64,000 nucleotides of DNA from CAZKGE01 sp964541695 (GCA_964541695.1 CAZIRB010000002.1:1-64000), one strand, 5' to 3'. Shown: positions 34,636-44,693, counted from the first letter of the stretch. Program-made: numbers and translations. Notes: a model not told the origin generated them from the letters alone.

Positions 34636-37600
34636 ACAGAATATTCCCTCCCGGCAGTTTTTGCAAGGTCTCGGCCAGCGTCCGCGGGATCGGCAGCCCG
34701 GAGATGCCCGGGTACAGCACGATAAAGAACAGGAGGCCTAAAGCCAGCCAGACCCATTTGACCGGCCAAAGCTCCGGCTCCCGCTCCTCGAGCGCCGTGA
34801 CGAGGTACATCGTCGCGAGCAGGATAAACGGCACCGTCGCAAAAAAGTGATAGATGAACGTGCAGCGCGAGACGAGCACCCACGGCAGGTAGTTGGCGAG
34901 GATGCCCGTGAATATGACAAGCAGCGCCTTGTCCGGCCGCACCTTTCCGGAAAGCCGCAGCGCGGCGAGCGCCGCCGCGCCGATGGATGAGATCCACCAG
35001 ACCGCCGGGTTGCCCGAGGCCGACATCGTCGAGACCGTGTTCTCCGTGCCGGAATAATAATACCACATCGGCCGGACCGCGAACGGCCACTGGTACCAGC
35101 TCGACTGGTACGGGTGCGTCGCCTGCAGCGTCGAGTGGTAGTTGTACATAAACTGCTGGTAGTGCCAGAACGTCCGGAACATGCCGGAAAGGCCGTAGTT
35201 TTCCTCCGTGCCCGCGGCGTAGATATAGTACGGCGCGTAGGCCGCAAAATAGATGGCAAACGGAATCACGACAAAGAACGCGACGCAGAACAGCAGCGTT
35301 TTGATCGTGTTCGGCAAAAACAGCGCGGCCTTTGCCCGGTCGGCGTGCGAGGCGGAAGCGGACAGCGCGCGGTACTTCCGATACCGCTCGAAAAGCGAGA
35401 AAAACAGCAGCGCGGCCAGCCCCGCGCCGGCGTAGATGCACGTCCACTTGCACGCGGCCCCGATGCCGAAGAACAGCCCGCACGCGCCAAGCGGCACGAG
35501 CGTCTTCTTCAGCCCGTCGGCAAAGAAGTCCATCGTGACGTAGCGGTACATGAAATAGTACATGAGGAGTATGAAGAACACCGCGTACACGTCGATCGTC
35601 GCGATGCGCGTCTGCGTAAAGTGCATGAAGTCGAACGCGAACAGCGCCGTGCAGACGAACGCGTTCTCCGTCTTTTTCAGGAGCCTGCGCGAGAGCGCGT
35701 AGAACACCGGCAGCATGCCGATGCCGAACAGTGTGCCCACGATGCGCCAGCCAAACGGCGTCATGCCGAACGCCGCAACGCCCAGCATGATGAAAAGCTT
35801 GCCGAGCGGCGGGTGCGAGTTTTCGTACGGGGCGAGGTTGTGCAGGTGCTCGTAGGCCGTGCGCCCGTGGTACAGTTCGTCGAGGTACATGCCGTTCGTG
35901 CACGCGGGCACGTCGGGCACCGTGTCCTGCTCGTCGAGCAGCGCGGACTGCGTGCCGGTCGGGTTGACGAGCGTCGCGGGGAGCCTATTGCCCGCCGCGT
36001 CGAAGAACGCGATCTCGTTGATGCGCACATGTCCCGAGCACAGCTCAACCGTGACCGTGTCCGCCGTCGCGGCAAGCAGTACGCTGTGCCAGCGGAACAT
36101 GTCGTCGTACGTCTGCTCGTAGCTCGTCTCCGCGCCGTCCGGCGCGGTAAAGCGCAGCACACCGCCCGTGTCGATGTTGCCGTACACGCGGCACTCGGCA
36201 AGCTCGACCGTCCTGCCGAACGCGGCCGTGACCGTCTCGCCCGCGACGTCGCCGTAATACACGGTCTGCGGCGCCTTCGTCACGCCGAGGTACGTCAGCG
36301 CGGCCGCGCCGTAGACGAGTATAAGGCCGAACAATAGAATGTAGTCTTTCCGCGTGTAGCGCGTCCCGCCGTCCGCGGAGATCGACAGCGCGAAAGCCGC
36401 CCGCTTCCTGTCCTTTTTGATCTGAAGCGCGGGCAGCGGCGCGCGCGCGCGGCCGAGCCATAATAGGTCGACGGCGACCACGATAAAGTACAGCGTCGTC
36501 AGCACCGTCGCCGCGGAGCCTATACGCGTGAGCACGTTGTAAAACACCCCGCGCGCGGCCTGGTGGTCGACGATGTACAGGGCGGCGAGCGAATTAAGCA
36601 GCACCGTCACGGTGTACGAAAGAAACAGCAGCAGCAGCCTGCGGTCGCGGTAGTACGCGTAGCCGACGAGCAGCAACAGCAGCGCGGGAATTACGTACCG
36701 CTCGTGCATGTAATGCCCGAACGTGAACATCAGCGCGACCGAGAGCGCGCAGCTGATGTACGCCGCGCCCTTGCCGGTGCGCGCGCCCTTCCAATACAGT
36801 GCGCCGGAGAACACGGCCGACAGCGCGATGAACGCCGTGCCCCAGTCCGCGTACGTCGACCCGAGCACGCGCGTTTCCACGGGGGCCCAGTTCCCACCGA
36901 GCAGCGCGGGCATGTTGAACGCCTCGATCGACGCGTACGGATAGGAGACGGCGGTCGTGCGGTATTTATCGAGTATCCAGGTCCAGTCCTGCGTTCCCTT
37001 AAACGGCAGCGATATGAAGAATATCACCGCGAGCGCCGCAAGCACCGCGAGCACGGTATGCAGGAGCTTTTTCTTCCAGTCCGAACCGACGACGCCGCGG
37101 AAATAGATCACCGCGAGGATCGGCCCCGCCATCAGCGCCTGGGGCTTGAGCAGAATCGCCAGGCCGTACAGCACGCCCGCGAGGATGCGCTTCTCGCCGA
37201 GCACAAAATAGATCGCGAGCGCGACGAGCAGCGCAAGGATCGAGTCGATCTGGCCCCAGCCGCCGGAGATGAACATCAGCGCGGGGTTGAGCGCGACGAG
37301 GCCCGCAAGCAGCAGCGAGAACGGGCGGGATACGCCGTTTTGCCTGGCCAGCTCGTACAAAAGATACGCGCTGATTAGATCGCAGATCGTCGCGGGGAGC
37401 TTGAACAGCAGCACGTGCCCCGCGCTGCCGTAGGTCAGGCCGAGCCCGGAGCCGAGCGCGCTCAGCGCGCCGCAGACGTACATATACCCCGGCGGATAGT
37501 CCGCGAATATGCCGGATGTGTAGAACCCCGGCACGCCGTGGACCCGGACGGCGTTGCCCCAGGCCATAAAGCAGTTGATGTCCGTCGGGTGGCCGACAAA

Positions 37601-38431
37601 TATGACGGAGAGCAGCACGCGGCAGGCCACGGCCAACGCAAACATCGCGGTCAATGTGCGCCTTGTATCCGCGTCTTCGGAAAGCGGCGACTGCTCGCTG
37701 CGCAGGTACGCCATGTACAGCGCGGCAAAGAGCAGCGCGAATACTGCGCCGGTCACGAGCATGGCCGAGAACACGCGGGACGGGGGCAGCGGCTCCTTGG
37801 GCGTCTCCGTCGCCGTGCCGGCCGCGCCGTTGTCGGTCGGCAGATAAATCAGGTTCGTCGCGAGCGCTTCGTCGCACTCGGTCACGCGCAGCCCGTAAAA
37901 CCACGCGCTCCCCACCGCCATCGTGCCGTAGCCGCCCAGCCGCGCCGCCACGCGCAGCTCCCGCTGCTCCGGCCCGGTCTTCACATACATCTCGACCGCC
38001 GTCCACTCCGACGAGCCCGTGACGTCCGTAGAGAAGCAATACGTGCCGTCTATGGAGTAGTTGTCGATCGAGAGGCAGGCGCCGCGGCCGCCGGTGACAT
38101 TGCTCGTGCGGATATAGCCGGACACGAGATAGCAGGTGTCCGACCGCGCGGCGATCGTCTGGCAGATGCGCGAGTCGTTCTCGGTTCCGTTCACGATGCC
38201 GACGCAGCGGCCCGCCGTCTCGTCCTCGTACAGCCCCGCTGCTGCGGCGTCGTCGCCGGACACGTAGGCCTCGAACTCCCACTCGGCGGGCAGCGCCGCC
38301 CCCTCCGGATAATCGGCAAAATCCGCGTTCCTCAGCAGGTTCTCCTCCGCGGCGTCCCCCTCGGCCCGCGCGGCCGCCGGAAACGCCAGCACCAGCCCTA
38401 AAAGAAGGAGCGCGGCGGCGATTCGTTTCAA
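34625..38431 (-). CDS. Giant membrane protein: N-terminal carbohydrate-binding-like domain plus two fused GT-C glycosyltransferases
   Basis: 1268 residues. A signal peptide (1-23) is followed by a beta-rich domain (about 30-190, LLRNADFADYPEGAALPAEW...) like carbohydrate-binding modules. The first multi-membrane block (about 225-660) has GHPTDINCFMAWGNAVRVHG after its early helix and FADYPPGYMYVCGAL, like GT87/related GT-C mannosyltransferases. The second block (about 700-1268) is GT39/PMT-like: MYLDELYHGRTAYEHLHNLA with the Asp-Glu pair, then NSHPPLGKLFIMLG and CKWTCIYAG. It probably transfers sugars from polyprenyl-phosphate donors to surface proteins or glycans. The start is TTG with GAGG eight bases upstream. 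It has its own promoter, and gtrA overlaps its end. Confidence 0.8.
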   Translation of the reverse strand: MKRIAAALLLLGLVLAFPAAARAEGDAAEENLLRNADFADYPEGAALPAEWEFEAYVSGDDAAAAGLYEDETAGRCVGIVNGTENDSRICQTIAARSDTCYLVSGYIRTSNVTGGRGACLSIDNYSIDGTYCFSTDVTGSSEWTAVEMYVKTGPEQRELRVAARLGGYGTMAVGSAWFYGLRVTECDEALATNLIYLPTDNGAAGTATETPKEPLPPSRVFSAMLVTGAVFALLFAALYMAYLRSEQSPLSEDADTRRTLTAMFALAVACRVLLSVIFVGHPTDINCFMAWGNAVRVHGVPGFYTSGIFADYPPGYMYVCGALSALGSGLGLTYGSAGHVLLFKLPATICDLISAYLLYELARQNGVSRPFSLLLAGLVALNPALMFISGGWGQIDSILALLVALAIYFVLGEKRILAGVLYGLAILLKPQALMAGPILAVIYFRGVVGSDWKKKLLHTVLAVLAALAVIFFISLPFKGTQDWTWILDKYRTTAVSYPYASIEAFNMPALLGGNWAPVETRVLGSTYADWGTAFIALSAVFSGALYWKGARTGKGAAYISCALSVALMFTFGHYMHERYVIPALLLLLVGYAYYRDRRLLLLFLSYTVTVLLNSLAALYIVDHQAARGVFYNVLTRIGSAATVLTTLYFIVVAVDLLWLGRARAPLPALQIKKDRKRAAFALSISADGGTRYTRKDYILLFGLILVYGAAALTYLGVTKAPQTVYYGDVAGETVTAAFGRTVELAECRVYGNIDTGGVLRFTAPDGAETSYEQTYDDMFRWHSVLLAATADTVTVELCSGHVRINEIAFFDAAGNRLPATLVNPTGTQSALLDEQDTVPDVPACTNGMYLDELYHGRTAYEHLHNLAPYENSHPPLGKLFIMLGVAAFGMTPFGWRIVGTLFGIGMLPVFYALSRRLLKKTENAFVCTALFAFDFMHFTQTRIATIDVYAVFFILLMYYFMYRYVTMDFFADGLKKTLVPLGACGLFFGIGAACKWTCIYAGAGLAALLFFSLFERYRKYRALSASASHADRAKAALFLPNTIKTLLFCVAFFVVIPFAIYFAAYAPYYIYAAGTEENYGLSGMFRTFWHYQQFMYNYHSTLQATHPYQSSWYQWPFAVRPMWYYYSGTENTVSTMSASGNPAVWWISSIGAAALAALRLSGKVRPDKALLVIFTGILANYLPWVLVSRCTFIYHFFATVPFILLATMYLVTALEEREPELWPVKWVWLALGLLFFIVLYPGISGLPIPRTLAETLQKLPGGNILYGA

Positions 38432-38478
38432 AGCAATTACCTCGACCTGGGAAATATAACTAAAGCTAGTATTGCATC

Positions 38479-38507
38479 ATTGTATCAAATCAAACCCGCG
38501 CTGACAA
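38479..38507 (-). promoter_or_regulatory. Sigma-A promoter for the GT-C/gtrA unit
   Basis: Minus-strand TTGTCA (38502-38507), 17-base spacer, TACAAT (38479-38484), about 48 bases before the TTG start. Confidence 0.7.
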
Positions 38508-38518
38508 GCGGCCGCCCG

Positions 38519-38878
38519 TCACGAGAGGCCGAACGCGTTCTCGATGTGCGTAACCGTCCCCGTGTCCAGATACACCTCGACAACGTCGAATCGCGCGGGC
38601 GCGTCGGTCAAGCCGTGCTCGAGCAGGTACCCCTGCGCGGCGATTAGCAGGCGCTTTTGCTTCTGCAACGTGACAAACTCCGCGGGCGCGCCGAAGCGGA
38701 CGCTCGAGCGCGCCTTGACCTCCACGAACACGAGCGTGTCCGCGTCGCGCATCACGAGGTCGATCTCCTGGTGTTCGTAACGGTAGTTGCAGCAGACGAG
38801 CGAAAAGCCCTTGCCAAGTAAAAACGCGCAGGCCGTCTCCTCGCCCTGTCTGCCGGTCTGCGTGGTCGTCACAGCCAT
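38519..38878 (-). CDS. YraN/UPF0102 endonuclease-like protein
   Basis: 119 residues. The restriction-endonuclease-like core is visible: GRQGEETACAFLLGKGF, then QEIDLVMRDADTLVFVEVKA, the D...ExK pattern. Function unproven; often linked to DNA processing. The ATG at 38878 overlaps the rnhB stop by ten bases, and the same rnhB-yraN pairing is common. Confidence 0.88.
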   Translation of the reverse strand: MAVTTTQTGRQGEETACAFLLGKGFSLVCCNYRYEHQEIDLVMRDADTLVFVEVKARSSVRFGAPAEFVTLQKQKRLLIAAQGYLLEHGLTDAPARFDVVEVYLDTGTVTHIENAFGLS

Positions 38879-39495
38879 TTTTGGATGAAGCTTTGGCGAT
38901 GGATCGGGCAGGGGCCGTATTTTTTGATCGCCTCGATGTGCTCCGCGGTGCCGTAGCCCTTGTTGCGGATAAAGCCGTAGGCCGGGTACAGCGCGTCCTG
39001 CTCCCGCATGTATTCGTCGCGCCGCACCTTGGCGACGATGGACGCCGCGGCGATGGAGTACGAGCGCGCGTCGCCGTGTATGTACGGATGCTGGCGCGCG
39101 CAGATATCGAGCCCGGTCAGCGCGTCGATCAGCACGTCTGTCACGGGTGCGCCGATTTGGGCAAACGCCATGGCAAACGCGCGCTTCGTCGCCTCGAGAA
39201 TATTGATCCGGTCGATCGTGTCGGGCCAGACCCAGGCGACGGAGATCGCTTCCGCGACGCGCTCGATCTCGGCGCACACGGCCGCGCGGCGCGCCTCGGC
39301 CAGCTTCTTGGAGTCGTCGACATGGAAAACGAGCGCGCGCGGCGGCATCACGACGCAGGCGGCGACCACCGGCCCCGCCAGCGGCCCGCGGCCGACCTCG
39401 TCCATGCCCGCAAGCACGCACTCCGGCCGCGACCAGAACGCGCCGTCGATCTCGGCGAGCGCGGCAAGCCGCTGTTCCTCCAGCGCGCGGTTCAT
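38869..39495 (-). CDS. rnhB: Ribonuclease HII
   Basis: 208 residues. The catalytic GMDEVGRGPLAGPVVAA is at 29-45, and the Tyr/Asp-bearing SIAAASIVAKVRRDEYM near 145. It removes single ribonucleotides and primers from DNA. It overlaps rbgA upstream by 4 bases and yraN downstream by 10. Confidence 0.95.
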   Translation of the reverse strand: MNRALEEQRLAALAEIDGAFWSRPECVLAGMDEVGRGPLAGPVVAACVVMPPRALVFHVDDSKKLAEARRAAVCAEIERVAEAISVAWVWPDTIDRINILEATKRAFAMAFAQIGAPVTDVLIDALTGLDICARQHPYIHGDARSYSIAAASIVAKVRRDEYMREQDALYPAYGFIRNKGYGTAEHIEAIKKYGPCPIHRQSFIQKWL

Positions 39496-40352
39496 ATGCG
39501 TCCCCCCTCGCCTTGCGGCGCTTCTAGCGTGACGCGCCCAAGCTTGCCCGCGCGGAATTCGTCGAGCACGATGCGCGCGGCGCGCTCCGTGTCCGGCTCC
39601 CCGCCGGACAGCAAAAACCCGCGCGAGCGGCAGACGAGTGCGAGCAGGTCGCCGCTGTCCGCGTCCGACGTTAATTTCGGATAGCGCGCAAGCAGCGCGT
39701 CGCGGGAAAGCGACATCAGCTCGCCAAGCAGCGCGGACGCGAGCTCCTCGGCGGGCACCAATTCGTCGCGGATCGAGCCGATATACGCCAGGTGCCTGGC
39801 CAGGTCCTGATCGGCCAGCTTCGGCCAGAGCAGGCCGGGCGTGTCCATCAATTCAAGGTACGGCGTGATCTTGACCCACTGTTTCGCCCGCGTTACGCCG
39901 GGCTTATCGCCTACGGCCGCCCGCTTCCCGCCCGCGACGCGGTTGATGAGCGTGGACTTGCCGACGTTCGGGATGCCCGCGATCAGCGCGCGTACGACCT
40001 TGTTCACGCCCTTTTTGCGCATGCGCTCGACCGCTTCCGCGGCGGCGGCCTCGATCAGCGCGATCACCTCGGCGCGGCAGCGCGGCGCGGTCGCCGAAAT
40101 GCCGCCCGCGGCGAATCCGCGCGCACGGAACTGCGCGATCCAGCGCTTCGTCAGCGCCGGGTCGGCCAGGTCGCTCTTGTTCAGCAGGATCACGCGCGAT
40201 TTGCCCGTAAACAGCTCGTCAAAGTCCGGGTTCTGCGTGGCCGCGGGCGCGCGCGCGTCGACAAGCTCGGCGACGACGTCGACGAGCTTGAGGTCCTCCA
40301 GCAGGAGGCGGCGCGCTTTGGCCATGTGGCCCGGATACCATTGGATCTGCAT
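39492..40352 (-). CDS. rbgA: Ribosome-biogenesis GTPase RbgA (YlqF)
   Basis: 286 residues. It opens MQIQWYPGHMAKARRLL, the family signature. The GTPase motifs are circularly permuted: G4 LLNKSDLAD comes first, then G1 GIPNVGKSTLINRVAG near 125, then G3 DTPG. It acts late in 50S assembly. The ATG at 40352 has GGAG 11 bases upstream. The region before it is filled by palindromic repeats, so the mRNA may carry them if it starts within the rplS unit. Confidence 0.94.
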   Translation of the reverse strand: MQIQWYPGHMAKARRLLLEDLKLVDVVAELVDARAPAATQNPDFDELFTGKSRVILLNKSDLADPALTKRWIAQFRARGFAAGGISATAPRCRAEVIALIEAAAAEAVERMRKKGVNKVVRALIAGIPNVGKSTLINRVAGGKRAAVGDKPGVTRAKQWVKITPYLELMDTPGLLWPKLADQDLARHLAYIGSIRDELVPAEELASALLGELMSLSRDALLARYPKLTSDADSGDLLALVCRSRGFLLSGGEPDTERAARIVLDEFRAGKLGRVTLEAPQGEGGRI

Positions 40353-40416
40353 GCGGGATACGCTCCGTGGGTTGTCGGTATAGTGGGGGGCGGCGAGTTT
40401 GACGCCCGTAGGGGAG

Positions 40417-40660
40417 GGTTCTCTTACTTTTCTTTCTAGAAAGAAAAGTAACAAAAGAAAGTCGGGAAAAGAGAACCTTGCTTCGCTTTTTTTTCGTTTC
40501 CTTTTCTTTCGCGAAAGAAAAGGAAAGGCCGAATGGTTTTTCTCTTTGCTTTTCTTTCTAGAAAGAAAAGCAACAAAAGAAAGTCGGGAAGGGGGCCCGC
40601 TTAGCTTTCTTTTCGTTTCCTTTTCTTTCGCGAAAGAAAAGGAAAAAGAAGCTAAAAACT
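40417..40660. repeat. Two tandem copies of a paired-palindrome repeat (A-B-A-B)
   Basis: Perfect palindromes: A1 at 40424-40451 (28 bases, centre CTAG), B1 at 40497-40526 (30 bases, centre CGCG), A2 at 40546-40573 and B2 at 40616-40645. A2 differs from A1 by a T-to-G change and its compensating partner. Each A is followed by CAAAAGAAAGTCGGGAA. Unit length is about 120 bases. Around A1 an outer stem GGTTCTC (40417-40423)/GAGAACC (40471-40477) is also present. Non-coding; it fills most of the gap 40353-40710. Confidence 0.9.
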
Positions 40661-40665
40661 AACAA

Positions 40666-40700
40666 TGAAGAAACTCCCCCGGCCGTCCGGCTGGGGGAGT
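40666..40700 (-). terminator. Intrinsic terminator of rplS
   Basis: ACTCCCCC (40673-40680) and GGGGGAGT (40693-40700) with a GC-rich inner part. On the minus strand it is followed by TTCTTC. It lies 10 bases past the rplS stop. Confidence 0.8.
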
Positions 40701-40710
40701 GATCCGGTCG

Positions 40711-41073
40711 TTATTGGGCGGGCTTCTCGTCGATGCGCTCGCGCACCTTGGCGGCTTTGCCGGCGCGGTCGCGCAGGTAGTACAGCTTGGCGCGGCGCAC
40801 CTGGCCGTGGCGCATGATCTCGATCCTGCCGATGCGCGGGCTGTTGTACGGGAACGTCCGCTCGACGCCGACGCCGTACGAAATGCGGCGGACGGTGAAC
40901 GACTTGCGCACGCCGCCGCCCTGCATCTTGATCACGACGCCCTCAAAGCTCTGCAACCGCTCGCGGCTGCCCTCGATGACCTTGACGAACACGCGGACGC
41001 TGTCGCCGATCTCGAGCTCCGGCAGGTCCGTGCGGATCTGCTCTTTTTCCAGTTCCTGAATGATCTTTGACAT
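40711..41073 (-). CDS. rplS: 50S ribosomal protein L19
   Basis: 120 residues, standard length. It has the family sequence PELEIGDSVRVFVKVIEGSR and RRISYGVGVERTFPYNSPRI. L19 lies at the 30S-50S interface. AAAGGAGGA precedes the ATG. It has its own extended -10 promoter (41152-41181) and a short hairpin leader, so it is transcribed separately from trmD. Confidence 0.98.
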   Translation of the reverse strand: MSKIIQELEKEQIRTDLPELEIGDSVRVFVKVIEGSRERLQSFEGVVIKMQGGGVRKSFTVRRISYGVGVERTFPYNSPRIGRIEIMRHGQVRRAKLYYLRDRAGKAAKVRERIDEKPAQ

Positions 41074-41145
41074 TGAAATTGTCCTCCTTTTTTACAGGGC
41101 GTTCATATCCGGCAAAAGCCGAACAGCGGACCGTCCGTTGTCACA
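41074..41145 (-). promoter_or_regulatory. rplS 5' leader with two hairpins
   Basis: Between the promoter and the ATG the minus strand forms ACAACGGAC/GTCCGCTGT and CGGC-tttt-GCCG stems, then AAAAAAGGAGG. L19 leaders that bind L19 are known in Firmicutes; whether this one belongs to that class needs a covariance search. Confidence 0.4.
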
Positions 41146-41151
41146 AGCGCG

Positions 41152-41181
41152 ATTATAACACAATAAAGCAACCGAATGCAA
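41152..41181 (-). promoter_or_regulatory. Sigma-A promoter for rplS
   Basis: Minus-strand TTGCAT (41176-41181), 18-base spacer, TATAAT (41152-41157), extended TG at -14. Confidence 0.8.
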
Positions 41182-41241
41182 GGCCAACTTTCCCCGTTTT
41201 CGGGTAAAATCCGCCCCGGAGCCGGCCGTTTTCGGCGCGGC

Positions 41242-41952
41242 TTACGTTCCGCGCCGCCCGTCCTCGCCCTCACCGCCCTCCGTGGACGGCAGAAGATCCG
41301 GCCGGGCCGCCCGCGTTTTTTCGAGCGCGCGTTCCCGCCGCCATTTCTGAATGTTCGCGTGATGGCCGGAGAGCAGAATCTCCGGCACCTGCATGCCGCG
41401 AAAGTCCGCGGGCCGCGTGTACTGCGGATATTCGAGCAGTCCCGCCGAAAACGACTCGTCCTCGGCGCTCTCGTCCGAGCCTAAAACGCCGGGGATGAAG
41501 CGCGAGACCGCGTCGAGCAGCACCATCGCGGGCAGCTCGCCGCCGGTGAGCACATAGTCGCCGATCGAGAGCTCCTCGTCAATGAGCGACAGGGCGCGCT
41601 CGTCCACGCCCTCGTAGTGGCCGCACAGCAGCAGCAGCCGCGGCAGCTGCGCCAGCTCCCGCGCGCGCGCGCTCGTCAGCGTCTTTCCGCGCGGCGTCAA
41701 AAGGATACGGTGCGCGCTTTCGCCGGAGAGCACCTGCTCGACGCAGTCGAATATCGGCTGCGCCATCATGACCATGCCCGCGCCGCCGCCGAACGGGTAG
41801 TCGTCGGTCTTTTTGTGCTTGTTGTCGGCGTAGTCTCGGATGTTGTGCGTGCGCACGTCAAGAAGCCCCGCCGCACGGGCGCGGCCGAGCATGCTCGCGT
41901 CGAGCACACCGGGAAACATCTCCGGAAACAGCGTGAGGATGTCAATCCGCAT
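41242..41952 (-). CDS. trmD: tRNA (guanine-37-N1) methyltransferase
   Basis: 236 residues. It opens MRIDILTLFPEMFPGVL and contains the knot motifs LLCGHYEGVDERALSL and SIGDYVLTGGELPAMVLLDA, with HKKTDDYPFGGGAGMVM near 43. It adds m1G37 next to the anticodon and prevents frameshifting. It overlaps the rimM stop by 11 bases. Confidence 0.96.
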   Translation of the reverse strand: MRIDILTLFPEMFPGVLDASMLGRARAAGLLDVRTHNIRDYADNKHKKTDDYPFGGGAGMVMMAQPIFDCVEQVLSGESAHRILLTPRGKTLTSARARELAQLPRLLLLCGHYEGVDERALSLIDEELSIGDYVLTGGELPAMVLLDAVSRFIPGVLGSDESAEDESFSAGLLEYPQYTRPADFRGMQVPEILLSGHHANIQKWRRERALEKTRAARPDLLPSTEGGEGEDGRRGT

Positions 41953-42460
41953 AGACGGCGACCTCCGCGAGCGCGTCCGCGTCGAACACGATGCGCTTTC
42001 CCGCTAGGTCCACCGTGGCGAGTACGCGCTTGAGCGCGGGAACGAGCAGCCTGCCGCCGTCGATCTCGTAGACGTCGTTGGCCGGCAGCGAGAGCACGTC
42101 CGTTACGCGCCCGAGCCTCCGCCCCGCCGTGTCCAGCGCCTCGCAGCCGACGAGGTCCGCGACAAAATACGAGTCGGGCGCGAGCGTGACCGCATGCGCG
42201 CGATCGACACAGAGGTACGCGCCGCGCAGCTTCTCGGCCTCGTCGCGCGTATCGATCCCCGCAAGCTGGAGAGACACGCCGTCGTTCAGCAGCTGGGCCT
42301 GTAAGACCGCCACCGGTCGGTAGCTGCCGCCCTGCTCGACGAACACCTCGGCCAGATCCAAAAACCGACGCGGGTCGTCCGTCGTCGGGACGACCTTAAT
42401 CGCGCCGCGCACGCCGTGCGCGCGCACGACGGCGCCGATGCGGAGATAGTCGCTATTCAA
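41942..42460 (-). CDS. rimM: 16S rRNA-processing protein RimM
   Basis: 172 residues. The opening NSDYLRIGAVVRAHGVRG is the family start, followed by the PRC-barrel half (ADLVGCEALDTAGRRLGRV, NDVYEI, LLVPALKRV). It helps 30S head assembly with S19. The start is TTG at 42460, which shares eight bases with the end of khpA and has GGAG 4 bases upstream; no in-frame ATG or GTG is placed sensibly. Confidence 0.9.
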   Translation of the reverse strand: MNSDYLRIGAVVRAHGVRGAIKVVPTTDDPRRFLDLAEVFVEQGGSYRPVAVLQAQLLNDGVSLQLAGIDTRDEAEKLRGAYLCVDRAHAVTLAPDSYFVADLVGCEALDTAGRRLGRVTDVLSLPANDVYEIDGGRLLVPALKRVLATVDLAGKRIVFDADALAEVAVYAD

Positions 42461-42683
42461 CGATCTCCACCATGTATTTTTTGTCCTCGCGCACGGAGGT
42501 GGCCTTGACCACGGTGCGGATAGCCTTGGCGATGCGGCCCTGCCGGCCAATCACCTTGCCCATGTCACCCTCCGCCACGCGCAGCTCGATGACCGTGCAG
42601 TCGCCGTCCTCTTTGGTGGACACCTGCACCGCCTCCGGATGGTCGACGAGGCTCTCGGCGATAAATTTGACGAGCTCTTCCAT
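42453..42683 (-). CDS. khpA: KH-domain RNA-binding protein KhpA (YlqC)
   Basis: 76 residues, a single KH domain with the GxxG loop in KVIGRQGRIAKAIRTVVKA. KhpA pairs with KhpB/Jag to bind RNA and affects cell size in streptococci. The ATG is 5 bases after the rpsP stop. The rpsP-khpA-rimM-trmD order is conserved, here without ylqD. Confidence 0.93.
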   Translation of the reverse strand: MEELVKFIAESLVDHPEAVQVSTKEDGDCTVIELRVAEGDMGKVIGRQGRIAKAIRTVVKATSVREDKKYMVEIVE

Positions 42684-42688
42684 ATTCT

Positions 42689-42931
42689 TCAGCTGATCGC
42701 GCCGCTCTTTTTGAGCAGGGCGCGGACCGTGTCCGAAGGCTGGGCGCCGTTCTTGACCCACTCCGCCGCGCGCTCGTTGTTGACCTTGAGCTCGATCGGC
42801 TCGGTCAGCGGGTTATAGTAGCCGAGCTCCTCGACGAAGTCGCCGTCGCGCGGCGCGCGCGAGTCCGCCACGACGATGCGGTAATACGGGGCCTTCTTCG
42901 CGCCCATCCTGCGCAGTCTGATCTTGAGCAT
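42689..42931 (-). CDS. rpsP: 30S ribosomal protein S16
   Basis: 80 residues. It starts MLKIRLRRMGAKKAPYYRIV, the universal S16 opening. The ATG at 42931 has GGAGGA 11 bases upstream; the in-frame extension beyond is not conserved. It lies 64 bases after ffh. Confidence 0.97.
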   Translation of the reverse strand: MLKIRLRRMGAKKAPYYRIVVADSRAPRDGDFVEELGYYNPLTEPIELKVNNERAAEWVKNGAQPSDTVRALLKKSGAIS

Positions 42932-42995
42932 ACGTTTTTGTTCCTCCAACTTTCCTGTTTCTTCTGTATTTCGAAAACGGTATTTCCGTTGTTCG

Positions 42996-44316
<1,321 letters not shown>

Positions 44317-44327
<11 letters not shown>

Positions 44328-44673
44328 CTTCGTCCTCCCAGCACGCCGCCACCGCGGCAATTTTGCCGAGCAGCTCCGCCTGTTCCGTTTCGGTAAGCCG
44401 CAGCCGTTCCGCGGCGGCGGTCAGTTCCCGCAGCGCCAGCCGCATCGCGTCGTATTTTTGCATGAGGCCGAGCGAAGCCTCGAACGCGTGCAATTGCTGC
44501 TCGCTGCGCGCGATCGCGTCGCGCACCGCCTGGCGCGAAACGCCCTCGCGCTCCGCAATCTCCGAAAGCGAGCAGTCCTCGAACGCGTACTGCCGCAGCA
44601 GCTCGCTCTGCCGCGCGGTCAACAGCTTCCCGTATGCGTCGAGCAGCCTGCCGAGTTCCACCAAACGGTCCAT
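44317..44673 (-). CDS. ylxM: YlxM-family HTH protein
   Basis: 118 residues. RQSELLRQYAFEDCSLSEIA then EREGVSRQAVRDAIARSEQQ form a sigma-70 region-4-like helix-turn-helix; the rest is a helical tail. YlxM is almost always upstream of ffh and is reported to bind SRP in some Gram-positives. A strong promoter and a terminator lie directly upstream. Confidence 0.9.
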
Positions 44674-44693
44674 GCGCCGCGTTCCCCGCCATC

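Noticed and set aside
40399..40662. Open frame of 87 codons, Lys/Phe-rich, plus strand
   Set aside because: It runs entirely through the palindromic repeats; no Shine-Dalgarno site, and the text is a by-product of the repeat composition.
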